Source: Eutreptiella sp. 'Long Island Sound 2002'
Taxonomy: Eukaryota; Euglenozoa; Euglenophyceae; Eutreptiales; Eutreptiaceae
Assembly (NCBI GenBank): GCA_964036045.1
Contig: OZ038391.1
Span: 36,803,833-36,867,832 of the forward strand
Direction: 5' to 3'
Length of the DNA: 64,000 nucleotides
The first letter of the stretch is position 1, and each line of letters begins with the position of its first letter. Positions 49,571 through 61,068 of this stretch are shown piece by piece. A program made the translations under genes and the position numbers. Below the pieces are notes generated by a model. It was not told the origin of the DNA. It did not search any database and saw only the letters and a list, made by a program, of their open reading frames with translations.

Positions 49571-50670
49571 GGGGGGATATGCCGGAACTTTTGTGGGCAC
49601 ATGGGGGGGGATGCCGGAACTTTTGTGGGCTCGGGGGGGGGTTATGCCGGAACATTTGTGGGCTCGGGCGGGGGGGTATGCGGGACCTATTGTGGGCTCA
49701 GGGGGGGGTATGCCGGAACTTTTGTGGGCTTAGGGGGGGGTATGCCGGAACTCTTGTAGGCTCAGGGGGGGTATGCCGGAACTTTTAGGGGCTCAAGGGG
49801 GGGTACGCCGGAACATTTGGGGGCTCGGGGGGGGGGTATGCCTGAACTGTTGGGGGCTCCGGGGGGGGTATGCCGGAGCTTTTGTGGCCTCAGGGGAGGG
49901 TATGCCGGAACTTTTGTGGGCTCAGAGGGGGCTATGCCGCAGCTTTGTGGGCTCGGGGGCGGGTATGCCGGAACTTTTTTGGGATCACGGGGGGGTATGC
50001 CGGAACTTTTGTGGCCTTAGGGGGGGGGTATGCTGGAACTTTTGGGCGCTTAGGGGGGGGTATGCCGGAACTATTGGGGGCTTGGGGGGGTATGGGGGAA
50101 CTTTTGTGGCCTTAGGGGGGGGGGTATGCTGGAACTTTTGGGCGCTTAGGGGGGGAAAGCCAAAACTTTTGGGGGCTTGGGGCGGGGTAGGCCGGAACTT
50201 TTCTGGGCTCACAGGGGGGTATGCCGGAACTTTCGGGGGCTTAGGGGGGGTATGCCGGAACTTTTAGGGGCTCAAGGGGGGGTATGCCGGAGCTTTTGTG
50301 GGCTCAAGGGGGGGTATGCCGGAACTGTTGTGCGCTCAGGGGGGTATGCCGGAACTTTTGGTGGCTCAGGGGGGGGCTATGCCGGAACTTTTGTGGGCTC
50401 GGGGGGGGGGTATGCCGGAACTATTGTGGGCTTTGGGGGGGGGGTATGCCGGAACTTCTGTGGGCTCAGGGGGGGGTATGCCGGAACTTTTGTGGGCTCT
50501 AGGGGGGGTATGCAGGAACTTTTGTGGGCTCGGGGGGGGGCTATGCCGGAAGTTTTGTGGGCTCGGGCGGGGGGGTATGCCGGAACTATTGTGGGCTTAG
50601 GGGGGGGGGGTATGCCGGAACTTTTGGGGGCTTAGGGGGGGGTATGCGGGAAAATTTATGGGCTCAGGGG

Positions 50671-51050
50671 GGGTATCCCGGAACTTTTGGGGGCTTGGGG
50701 GGGGTATGCCTGAACATTTGGGGGCTTAGGGGGGGGTATGCCGGAACTTTTGGGGGCTCAAAGGGGGGGTATGCCGGAACTATTGTGGGCTCGGGGGGGG
50801 GTATGCCGGAACCTTTGTGGGCTCAAGGGGGTATCCCGGGAAGTTTTTGGGGTGAGGGGGGGGTATGCCGGAACTTTTGGGGGCTTGGGGGGGGTATGCC
50901 TGAACATTTGGGGGCTTAGGGGGGGGTATGCCGGAACTTTTGGGGGCTCAAAGGGGGGTTATGCCGGAACTATTGTGGGCTCGGGGGGGGGGTATGCCGG
51001 AACCTTTGTGGGCTCAAGGGGGTATCCCGGGAAGTTTTGGGGGTGAGGGG
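50671..51050 (+). repeat. 190-bp tandem duplication within block F
   Basis: Copies at about 50671-50860 and 50861-51050 share the order of units, including GTATGCCTGAACATTTGGGG and the TATCCCGGGAAG marker, at an offset of about 190 bp. Confidence 0.75.
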
Positions 51051-54000
51051 GGGGTATGCCGGAACTTTCGTGGGCTCGGGGGGGGGGTATGCCGGAACTT
51101 TTGTGGGCTCGGGCGGGGGGGTATGCTAGAACTATTGTGGGCTTAGGGGGGGGGTATGCTGGGACTTTTGGGGGCTCAGGGATGGGTATGCCGGAACTTT
51201 TGTGTGCTCAAGGGGGGGTATGCCGGAACTTTTGTGAGCTAAGGGGGGGGGTATACCAGAACCTTTGTAAGCTTAGGGAGGGGTATGCCGGAAAGTTTGG
51301 CGGCTCGGGGGGGGGGGGTATGCCGGAATTTTTCTGGGCTCACGGGGGGGTATGCCGGAACTTGAGTGGGCTCGGGGGGGGGTATGCCGGAACTTTTGTG
51401 GGCTTAGGGGGGGTTATGCGGGAACTTTTGGTGGCTTAGGGGGGGGTATGCCGGAACTTTTGTGGGCTTAGGGGCGGGTATGCCCGAACTTTTGTGGGCT
51501 CAAGGAGTGGTATGCCGGAACTTTTGGGGGCGCAGGGGGGGGTATGCCGGAACTTTTGTGGGCTCACGGGGGGATATGCTGGAACTTTTGGGGGCTCAAG
51601 GGGGGGCTGTGCCGGAACTATTGGGGGCTCAAGGGAGGGTATGCCGGAACTTTTGTGGGCTCAGGGGGGGGTATGCCGGAACTTTTGTGGGCTCAGGGGG
51701 AGGTATGCCGGAACTTTTGTGGCCTTAGGGGGGGGGAGGGTATGCCGGAGCTTTTGGGGGCTTTGGGGGGGGTATGCCAGAACTTTTGGGGGCTTTGCGG
51801 GGGGTATGCCGAGAAATTTTGTGGGCTTAGGGGGGGGGGTATGCCGGACCTGTTGTGCGCTCAGGGTGGGTATGCCGGAACTTTTGGGGGCTCAGGGGGG
51901 GGTATGCCGGAAGTTTTGGGGGCTTAGGGGGGGGGGTATGCCGGAACTTTTGTGGGCTCACGGGGGGGTATGCCGGAACTTTTGTGGGCACAAGGGGGGG
52001 TATGCCGTAACTTTTGTGGGCTCGGGGGGGGGCTATGCCAGAACTTTTGTGGGCTCGGGCGGGGGGTATGCCGGAACTTTTGTGGGCTTAGGGGGGGGGT
52101 ATGCCGGAACCTTTGTGTGCTCATGGGGGGTATGCCGGAAGTTTTGGGGACTTGGGGGGGGTATGCTGGAACTTTTGGGGCCTCAGGGGGGGGGTATGCC
52201 GGGACTTTTGGGGGCTCAGGGATGGGTATGCCGGCACTTTTGTGTGCTCAAGGGGGAGTATGCCAGAACTTTTGTGAGCTAAGGGGCGGGGTATGCTAGA
52301 ACTTTTGTGGGCTTAGGGAGGGGTATGCCGGAAAGATTGGCGGCTCAGGGGGGGGGTATGCCGGAACTTTTCTGGGCTCACGGGGGGGAATGCCGGAGCT
52401 ATTGTGGGCTCGGGGGGGTATGCCGGATCTTTTGTGGGCTTAGGGGGGGGTACGCCGGAACTTTTGGTGGCTTAGAGGGGGGTATGCCGGAACTTTTGTG
52501 GGCTTAGGGGTGGGTATGCCCGAACTTTTGTGGGCTCAGGGGGGGTATGCTTGAAGTTTTATGGGGTCAGGGGGGGGGGGTATGCCGGTACTTTTGTGGG
52601 CTCACGGGGGGGTATGCCGGAACTATTGGGGGCTCAAGGGAGGGTATGCCGGAGCTTTTGTGGGCTCAAGGGGGGGTATGCTGGAATTTGTGTGGGCTCA
52701 GGGGGGGCTATGCCGGAACTTTTGTGCGCTTAGGGGAGGGTATGCCGGAACTTTTGTGGCCTTAGGGGGGGGGGGGTATGCCGGAACTTTTAGGGGCTTA
52801 GGAGGCGGTATGCCGGAACTTTTGGGGGCTTTGGGGGAGTATGCCGGAAATGTTGTGCGCTCAGGGTGGGTATGCCGGAACATTTGGGGGCTCAGGGGGG
52901 AGTATGCCGGAACTTTTGTTGGCTCACGAGGGGGCATGCCGGGACTTTCGGGGGCGCAGGGGGGGGGGTATGCCGGAACTTTTGCAGGCTTAGGGGCGGG
53001 TATGCCCGTACTTTTGTGGGCTCGGGGGGGGGGTATGCCGGAACTTTTGGGGGCGCAAGGGGGGGGTATGCCGGATCTTTTGGGGGCTAGGGGGGGTATG
53101 CAGGAAGTTTTATGGGGTCATGGGGGGATATGCCGGAACTTTTGTGGGCTCAGGGGGGGGGTATGCCGGAACTTTTGTGGGCTTAGGGGGGAGGCATGCG
53201 GGAGCTTTTGGGGGCTTAGGGGGGGGTATGCCGGAACTTTTAGGGGCTTAGGGGGCGGTATGCCGGAACTTTTGGGGGCTTTCTAGGGGGTATGCCGGGA
53301 ATTTTGTGGGCTTAGGGGGGGGGTTATGCTGGAACTGTTGTGCGCTCAGGGTGGGTATGCCGGAACTTCTGGGGGCTCAGAGGGGGGTATGCCGGATCTT
53401 TTGGGGGCTTAGGGGGGGGGGGTATGCCGGAACTTTTGGGGGCTCAGGGGGGGTGTGCCGGAACTTTTGTGGGCTCACGGGGGTATGCCGGAACTTTTGT
53501 GGGCTCAAGGGGGGGGATGCCGGAACTATTGTGGGCTTGAGGGGGGGTATGCCGGAACTTCTGTGGGCTTGGGGGGGGGGTATGCCAGAGCTTTTGTGGG
53601 CTCAGAGGGGGGTATGTCGGAACTTTTGTGGGCTAAGGGGGGGCTGTGCCGGAACATTTGTGGGCTCGGGGGGGGGGGTATGCCGGAATTATTGTGGGCT
53701 TAAGGGGGGGTATGCCGGAACTATTGGGGGCTCAAGAGCGGGTATGCCGGAACTTCTGTGGGCTTAGGGGGGGGTATGCCGGAACCTTTGTGGGCTCAAG
53801 GGGGGTATCCCGGGAAGTTTGGGGGGTGAGGAGGGGGTACGCTCGAACTTTTGTGGGCACAAGGGGGGCTATGCCGGAACTATTGTGGGCGCGGGCGGGG
53901 GGTATGCCGGAACTTTTGTGGGCTTAGGGGGGGGTTTGCCGGAACCTTTGTGTGCTCAACGGGGGTATGCCGGAAGTTTTGGGGGCTTGGGGGGGGTACG

Positions 54001-56116
54001 CCGGAACTTTTGGGGCATCAGGGGGGGCGTATGCCGGGACTTTTGGGGGCTCAAGGACGGGTATGCTGGAACTTTTGTGTGCTCAAGGGGGGCTATGCCG
54101 GAACTTTTGTGAGCTAAGGGCGGGGGTATGCCAGAACTTTTGTGGGCTTAGGGAGGGGTATGCCGGAAAGTTTGGCGGCTCAAGGGGGGGGTATGCCGGA
54201 ACTTTTCTGGGCTCACGGGGGGGTATGCCGGAACTTTTCTGGGCTCACGGGGGGGTATGCCAAAACTTTTGGGGGCTCAAGGGGGGGTATGCCGGAACTA
54301 TTGGGGGCTCAAGGGAGGGTATGCTGGAGCTTTTGTGGGCTCAATGGGGGGGTATGCCGGAATTTTTGTGGGCTCAGGTGGGGCTATGCCGGAACTTTTG
54401 TGGGCTCAGTGGGGGGTATGCCGGAACTTTTGTGGCCTTAGGGGGGGGGCTATGCCGGAACTTTTAGGGGCTTAGGGGGCGGTATGCCGGAACTTTTGGG
54501 GGCTTTCGGGGGGTATGCCAGAACTTTTGGGGGATTTGGGGGGGGTATGCCGGAAATTTTGTGGGCTTAGGGGGGGGGTATGCCGGAACTGTTGTGCGCT
54601 CAGGGTGGGTATGCCGGAACATTTGGGGGCTCATGGGGGGGTATGCCGGAACTTTTGTTGGCTCACGAGGGGGTATGCCGGGACTTTTGGGGGCGCAGGG
54701 GGGGGGGTATGCCGGAAGTTTTGGGGGCTTAGGGGCGGGTATGCCCGTACTTTTGTGGGCTCAGGGGGGGGTATGCCGGAACTTTTGGGGGCGCAAGGGG
54801 GGGGTATGCCGGATCTTTTGGGGGCTAGGGAGGGTATGCCGAAAGTTTTATGGGGTCATGGGGGGGTATGCCGGAATTTTTGTGGGCTCATGGGGGGGTA
54901 TGCCGGAACTTTTGGGGGCTCAAGGGGGGGTATGCCGGACCTTTTGTGGGCTCAAGGGGGGGGGTATGCCGGAACTTTTGTGGGCTTAGGGGGGGGGTAT
55001 GCAGGAACTTTTGGGGGCTTTGTGGGGGGTAAGCCGGAACTTTTGTGGGCTTAGGAGGGGGTTATGCCGGATTTTTTGGGGGCTTTGGGGGGGTATGCCA
55101 GATCTTTTGGGGGCTTTGGAGGGGGTATGCCGGAAATTTTGTGGGCTTAGGGGGGGGTATGCCGGAACTTTTGGGGGCTCAGGGGGGGGTATGCCGGAAC
55201 TTTTGTTGGCTCACGAGGGGGTATGCCGGGACTTTTGGGGGCTCAGGGATGGGTATGCCGGAACTTTTGGGGGCTTAGGGAGGGGTATGCCGGAACTTTT
55301 GGGGGCGCAAGGGGGGGGTATGCCAGATCTTTTTGGGGCTAGGGGGGGTATGCCGGAACTTTTGTGGGGTCAAGGGGGGGGTATGCCGGAACTTTTGCGG
55401 GCTCACGGGGGGGTATGCCGGAACTTTTTGGGGCTCAGGGGGGGGTATTCCGGAACTTGTGTGGGCTCAAGGGGGGGTATGCAGGAACTTTTGGGGGCGT
55501 AGGGGGGGGGTATGCCGGAACTTTTAGGGGCTTAGGGGGCGGTATGCGGGAACTTTTGGGGTCTTTGGGGGGGTATGCCAGCACTTTTGGGGGCTTTGGG
55601 GGGGTGTGACGGTACTATTGTGCGCTCGGGGTGGGTATGCCGGAACTTTTGGGGGCTCAGGGCGGGGTATGCCGGAACTTTTGGGGGCTTAGGGTGGGGT
55701 ATGCCGGAACTTTTGTGGGCTCAAGGGGGGGGTATGCCGGAACTATTGTGGGCTTGGGGGGGAGGGTATGCCGGAACTTTTGTGGGCTTAAGGGGGGGTA
55801 TGCCGCAACTTTTGTGGGCTTAGGGAGGGGTATGCCGGAACCTTTGTGGGCTCAACGGGGGTATCCCGGGAAGTTTGGGGGGTGACGGGGGGGTATGCCG
55901 GAACTTTTGTGGGCACAAGGGGGGGTATGCCGGAACTTTTGTGGGCTCGCGGGGGGGCTATGCCGGAACTTTTGTGGGCTCGGGGGGGTATGCCGGAACT
56001 ATTGAGGGCTTAGGGGGGGGGGGTATGCCGGAACTTTTGTGGGCTTGAGGGGGGGTATGCCGGAACTTTTGTGGGCTCAGGGGGGGTATGCCGGAACTTT
56101 TGGGGGTTTGGGGGGG

Positions 56117-56134
56117 GTTGTTGTTGTTGTTGTT
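56117..56134 (-). repeat. (AAC)6 3' tail of the LINE
   Basis: Six GTT triplets on +, that is an AAC repeat at the 3' end of the minus-strand LINE, in contact with an array G-run. The same tail closes both truncated copies (six triplets at 22753, seven at 28207). A simple-repeat tail in place of poly(A) is known in several LINE clades. Confidence 0.85.
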
Positions 56135-56137
56135 GTG

Positions 56138-57454
56138 AAGGCACCCAGCACGTGCCGGCGGGAGAAATTGCCACACACGCTCTCCCTGGGCAGGGCGCAA
56201 GGGAGCAGTCGGCCGGCGTCACGCTGGCCGGGCGTGTGCCGACGACGACCGAGAGGGGGGGGGGGGGGCGCCGTGGAGTGGGGGGGGGGGGGCGCGCTGA
56301 GGAGGGTGGGGCCACTTGTGGAAGTCACCCTGGAGCCCTCCCCCGTCTCGCGGGGGGAGAGTTACTCGTGCGAAGCGGCTGTGGTGGGGGTGGCGGGTGG
56401 GGCGGTGACCTTGGGGTGGGGAAGGCACGCCCGGGTCCACGGACATTCCGCGCCTTGCCCGAACATCCCGCCGAGGTGGCCGTTCCTCGTGTGCGGCCGT
56501 GGCGTGGCCGGGGGCGCTGGCCCGTGCTTCTAGCCTTCTACGGGGGCGAGGGGAGGCCTGGGAGTTGCGGTCTGCCGGCGCCTAGTCACCTTTGCTGGAG
56601 CTGTGTTGTGGCCGCCTCGTCCCCGGTAGTGCAGGCGCGCGCGCGCGTCGGTCGTGAAGGAGGGAGGGCACAAGGGCGGGAGCACAAGAGCATGTACATG
56701 GGTTTACAGTTGCTGGCGTGCTGTGTTCGGTTCAGGTGCTGTTCCCTGGTGCCCGTCCCTGTGCCCTGCGTACGGGAGACCGCGCGGCACAGCCGGCGGG
56801 GGGTCGCGGCCCGGGCCGGGCGCAAGGGTAGCGGCGGGCGGCCGGGTCGGACGCGGCGCCATGCGGGTGCGGGGCCCGTGGCGGTCGCGGGGGGGTGCGG
56901 GCGGTCTAGCCGGCGGGTCGGCAGTGGCCCTGAGCGCCCCACACAGTAGGGTCGGTGGGCGTGCCGGGGGAGGGCGCGTCCTGCAGGCCAAGCTGCGGAG
57001 GGCGCCTGCGCAAGAGCGCCGGTGTGCCCGGTGCGGGCCCCTCCGCGGGCCGAGGGACCCGCGGTGAGCTGGTTGCGCTGCCTGGGGGCTGAGGCCGGGG
57101 CCGGGCGCATGGGTAGCGGCGGGCGGCCGAGCGGGTGCGGGGCCCTTGGCTGTCGCTGGGAGGCGCGGGCGGCCCAGCCGGCGGTCGGCAGAGGCTCCAA
57201 GAGCCCCACATTGTGGGGTCGGAGGGCGTGCCGGGGGCGAGCGCGCCGTGCAGGCCAAGCTGCGGGGGGCGCACGCGCAAGGGTGTCGGCGTGCCTGTCG
57301 GGGGCCCCCTGAGGGCCGGGGGACCTGCGGCTGGCAGGGAGCGCTGCTCGGGGGCCGAGGCCGGGGCCGGGCGCGTGGGTAGCGGCGTCCACGGGCACGA
57401 GTGCCCGAGGCGAGTGCGGGGTGGTGCGTGCGGGCCGGCTGGTGGCCGGTGGCC
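56138..57454 (-). other. LINE 3' UTR with tandem GC-rich units
   Basis: About 1.3 kb between the ORF2 TGA and the tail. From about 56800 to 57454 it holds tandem units of about 260-268 bp. Their anchor (G/C)TGCAGG(C/T)C(A/G) is at 56981 and 57249, and the third copy, at 57509, lies inside the ORF2 C-terminus. The UTR units therefore look like degenerated duplicates of the ORF2 end. The distal part (56138-56700) is the piece retained in both truncated copies and contains the conserved CACCCAGCACGTGCCGGCGG block near the tail. Open frames across this GC-rich stretch have no other support. Confidence 0.65.
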
Positions 57455-59277
57455 TCACTGAGAGTCCCACACGGAGGGGTCGACGGGAGTGCCGGAGGCG
57501 TACGCAACGTGCAGGTCGGGCAGCAGCGGGCGCACGTGCTGGGCGTCGGCGTGCCCGATGAGGACCTCACTAAGGACCGAGGGGTTGGCGGCAAGCAGTA
57601 TGCGATGCCCGGGGGGGGTGGCGGCGAGGAGCGGGAGGATGTCCGCGGCCCGCGACGTGGGGGTGAACACGACGTGGGCCGGGTGCGGCCCCGGGAGTGG
57701 CGCCGGGGGGAGCGGGACCACAGGCTGGCGGTCTATTGTGAGGCGCCAAGTGGCGCAGTGGCGGAGGAGCCAGACTAGGGCGATGCTGTGGCGCAGTGTG
57801 TGGGGCTGGGTGCTGGGCGGCGTGGGGACGTGCGGCGGGAGGGGGGGGGGGCGGGGCGGTGACGTGGGAGGGGGCACGGCGGAGGAGTGACGCTAGCGAC
57901 GTGTGCGTCGTGCTGAGGGTGGAGAGGAGCTCGCTGAGGAGTTCCTCCCGGCCGGCGCTGTCCAGCAGAGGGGGGGCGCCGTGGGGGGAGGAGGAGTGCC
58001 ACATGCCACACAGACTGAACCCCAACTGCGTCGGGGGGCCGGGTCGCGGGGCGGCTGGGAGGTGCTCGGAGAGGTACACTGCGGTGGTGGCCGTGCGGAG
58101 TTCTAAAAGGGTGACGAGGCGGGGGGAGTGGCCGGCAGTGGCTGCCAGGATGGGCGGGTGCGTGAACAGGCGCCACGCGAGGAGTAACTGCAGGGCGTAG
58201 TGGTGGGGGGCAATGGTGCTGGAGGTGGGTGGCGGAGTCCGGGTAGGGGCGGTGACAGAAGGGGCACGTCACGCCTCCGTAGCCGGGGGGGTGGTCCTGG
58301 GAGTGCAGTAGCCGGAGGTGCATGATGCGGTGGAGGGCCAGCGCCGGGATCTCGGCGCGTTCATACGCGAGGCGGAGTAGGTGGGAGGACCAGCCTGGGG
58401 GCAGGGGCCGGAGGTGTAGCGCGTGGGTGCGGGCGGTGGTGGCCGCATACGCTGCCTCTGCGGCGCGCGCGGGGCTAAGGAAGATTGCGCCCTCATGGAG
58501 CGCCACGATGCGGACGTGGGAGAGTGCGGACCAGGGGAGGGTCCACGGGGAGGCGGCGCGGAGCCCGCGGCGGGCTAGGCTGTCGGCTTCGGCGTTGAGG
58601 GTGGCGAGGTGGCTGGCGGAGCCGGAGTCGTGTTGTGCGGGGAGCCAGGCCTCGTGCATGCGGAAGGAGGCGGAGAGGAGGGCCGCCCGGTATGGGATGG
58701 AGAGGGCGGAGGAGGGGGGCGGGCCGCGGGTGAGGTCGCAGAGTTGGGAGGCGGTGGAGTCTGAGGCGAAGAGGGCTTCGCCGGACCAGCCGCGGAGGGA
58801 GAACATGGCGGCCATTTTGGCGATCCACTCTGCGTCGGTGGAGTGGCCGGCGAGGGCGTGGAGGCCGAGCCAGCCGCGGTAGAGAGTGCCGTGGCGGGGG
58901 TGCCGGAGGAGGAAGCCGGCGCCGAGGCGGGTGCCCTCTTGGCTGCCGTCGCATGCGACCACGACATAGGGGAGGCAGCGGAGGGGGGCCAGCGAGCCGG
59001 TGTGGTGCTGCGGGGCGGGGCGTACGCGGGGGGAGGGGAGGAGGTGGACGGTGATGTCGAGGGGGGCGAGGGCCTGCGCCAGGGCGGGACCTTCGGTGAG
59101 CCAGGGGGTGGGGCGGCGTGGGGAGATGAGGGACGCCGTGGCGGCTACTGCGAGGGTGTTGGGGCCCCAAGAGGCGCGGAGGTAAGTGCGGAGGAGGATG
59201 AGGGGGGCCCGGTACGCTAGGAGGGGGGCGCCGGGACCGCCCTGCTGGAGGGGGAGGTGGAGGAAGGCCGAGTGGGC
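57455..59277 (-). CDS. LINE ORF2 C-terminal part: RNase H, CCHC finger and C-terminal domain (two frame shifts)
   Basis: In phase with the RT, after the TAG at 59278, the frame runs open to about 58210. It contains RNase H: VVACDGSQEGTRLGAGF (first Asp), DAEWIAKMAA (Glu), ALFASDSTASQL (Asp), and LNAEADSLARRG (last Asp). Next is the C-terminal finger CPFCHRPYPDSATHLQHHC (C-x2-C-x9-H-x4-C). Right after it the protein-like frame changes at a G6 run on + (58205-58210), giving HHYALQLLLAWRLF. It changes again at a G11 run (57841-57851) into SIALVWLLRHCATWRL, which ends VDPSVWDSQ with TGA at 57455. With one base removed or added at each run, the C-terminal domain of about 250 residues is continuous. 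The apparent GTG start at 58962 is not a real start, as coding extends upstream. Confidence 0.78.
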
Positions 59278-61068
59278 CTAGGGGGGCAGACGGAAGGCGT
59301 GGCGGTATGCATTGTTGATGGCGATCTGATGGGGGCGGAGGGAGGGGGGGGGGATGAGGACGCCCGAGGTGACGTAGTCGAGGGGGGAGAGGCCGAAGGC
59401 GTGCAGGGAGCGGAGCTGGAGTATGGGGCAGGCCTCGCGGTTGCGGCCGGCCTTGCGCGCCCGGTCGAGGGACGCGCGGGACTTGTTGATGACGCGGAGG
59501 AGGGGGAGCTCGGGGAGGATGGGGGTGCCGACGACTTCCGGGGGGGCGGTGGTGGTGGTGCCGGTGTGCTGCGGGACGTCGGCTGTGACGAGGGTGGGCC
59601 GGCCTGGGCGGGAGTCGATGAGGGAGAACTCCTGCTTGTCGGGGTGTATGATGCGGCCGGCGCGGCGAGAGCACTCGCGGCAGTCAGTGGCCATGGCTGC
59701 CACGTCCGTGAGGGAGGGGGTGATGAAGCGGCGGTCGTCGCTGTACGAGAGGTGCGTGGCGGGGAGGGACGCTGAGTGGCCGGGGACGGTGAGGGGGAGG
59801 GTGATGGAAGTGTTGGGGCGCATGGCCCTGGTGATGACCAGGCTGGGGGCCTGGTAGTGGAGTTGGGCGAACCCGTCGCCTTGGTTGCCCCCCTCCTCGG
59901 TACTGAAGGGGTGGGCGAACCCTTCGCGGGTGGCCACGCGGATGACCAGGCGGCTGTAGAAGCCGTCTGCCCGGGGGCCAAAGTCCCACGTGGCGCGGAG
60001 GCGGGAGCAGAGGCGGGAGTTGTCCTGGCGCAGTACCCTGAGGTACGCGTCAGACTCGTCCCAGTCGCAGATGGCGCAGGTGCCGTTGGTGGAGAGGGCT
60101 GTGTAGGCGGCGGCGCGGGCTACGAGGGCGAGGCCGAGGGCGGAGTGGCCTGGGCGGTAGGCGAAGGAGGCGGGGGTGTAGGTGGAGGTGAGCTCGAGAT
60201 CGGCGGCTAGGCGGGTCGTGGCGATGCCGGATGCTGCGCCGGAGACGCCCGACTCCACGTCGACGGGGCGGAAGGAGCGTGTGAGGTGCCGGGGGAGTGG
60301 CTTGGTGGGTTTCCCCTTGTAGAGGCCGTAGCGGACGGTCTCGTTGGAGACGCCCGGGGTGCCGGATTGGAGCTGGAGGAGGAGGTGCAGCAACCCGAGG
60401 TGGACGCCTCCGCCGCCGCGGAAGAGCGCTGCGCGTGCCACGTTGTCAGTGGACACGGCGAGGGAGCGCTTGCCCATGCGGCGGTGGGCGAGGGAGGCGG
60501 TGGTGATGAGGGGGGGGGACTGGCGGGTGAGGGCGTACGCCCGGAGGGAAGCGGGGGATTCTGGTCGGGCGTTCGCGCGGAGGGCGTCGCGGAGTAGGGG
60601 GAGAGTGAGGTCGGTGGGCGGGTGTAGGAGGGGGAGCCAGGGGTCCGGGGTGCAGCGGGCGGCGAAGAAGGCGTGGGACACAGAGACGTGCCGGTTGGCG
60701 GTCTGGGATCGGGACTGTGCCGTGACCTCGGCGAGCCGTTCCTGGCGGGTCGTGAGGGTGGCCCCTGGGTGGGGGAGGATGCCGTGGAACGGTTCCAGGG
60801 GAGGGGAGGGCAGCCGGAGGACTGTGCGAGTGGCGGAGGTGATGGAGGGGGAGGAGAGGACGGCGGCGCGAGAGACGTAGCCGCGGGCGGCCGATGCCTC
60901 CCGGAGGGCAGAGGACTGGGGGGCGAGGTCATGTGTGGGGAGGGGAAAGGTGAACCGGGCCAGGGACCGTAGTAGTGTGGGGGTGTCAGGAGGGTGCGGG
61001 AGCAGCTAGTGCGCGAGGGAGTGGTGGGCGGCGATGTAGTGGTCGGGGAGGGAGGGGGTAAGGGAGAG
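59278..61068 (-). CDS. LINE ORF2 middle part: reverse transcriptase
   Basis: The same phase as the endonuclease continues from 61068 through one TAG (61006). From 60681 there is a 467-codon stretch with non-LTR RT motifs: KPTKPLPRHLTRSFRPVDV (finger), FAYRPGHSALGLALVA (template grip, residues 172-187), motif A CDWDESDAYLRV (Asp208 the likely metal ligand), motif B GGNQGDGFAQLHYQ (264-277), motif C LSYSDDRRF (Asp315-Asp316), then DKQEFSLID. The thumb segment NNAYRHAFRLPP is cut by TAG at 59278-59280. The next in-phase codons, AHSAFLHLPLQQGGPGAP, complete a typical thumb, so this stop falls inside a domain. Family-typical order and spacing make the call safe; activity is doubtful if UAG stops translation. 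Confidence 0.87.

Larger units (their letters stand above)
30460..56116 (+). repeat. G-rich ~31-bp minisatellite, block F (largest, with higher-order structure)
   Basis: The largest continuous array block, 25.7 kb. It has the same 31-bp unit but its own subfamily marker: a unit reading TATCCCGGGAAGTTTGGGG followed by GGTGA. This marker recurs near 33594, 35358, 37217, 38372, 39304, 40076, 40807, 41462, 42395, 42863, 43732, 48968, 49546, 50831, 51021, 53806 and 55862. It is usually followed by a GGGCACAAGGGGG unit. A related form is near 30547; none was seen to the left of 30 kb. Local tandem duplications are listed separately. Frames in all six directions are repeat products. Confidence 0.95.

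Noticed and set aside
1-56116. Telomere repeat, because of TTTTGGGG and TTAGGGG strings
   Set aside because: These strings are parts of a 31-bp unit interrupted by TATGCCGGAAC. There is no short tandem telomere repeat, and the array is internal with insertions on it.
56586-57594. Two frames of about 295 codons in the LINE 3' region
   Set aside because: They run through tandem GC-rich UTR units and are Ala/Pro/Arg-rich without motifs. The real ORF2 end is the VWDSQ-TGA at 57455.
58493-59674. Long Arg/Pro/His-rich minus frame of 393 codons overlapping the LINE RT and RNase H
   Set aside because: Its composition is that of an off-frame reading of C-rich coding DNA. The RT and RNase H motifs lie in the other phase.
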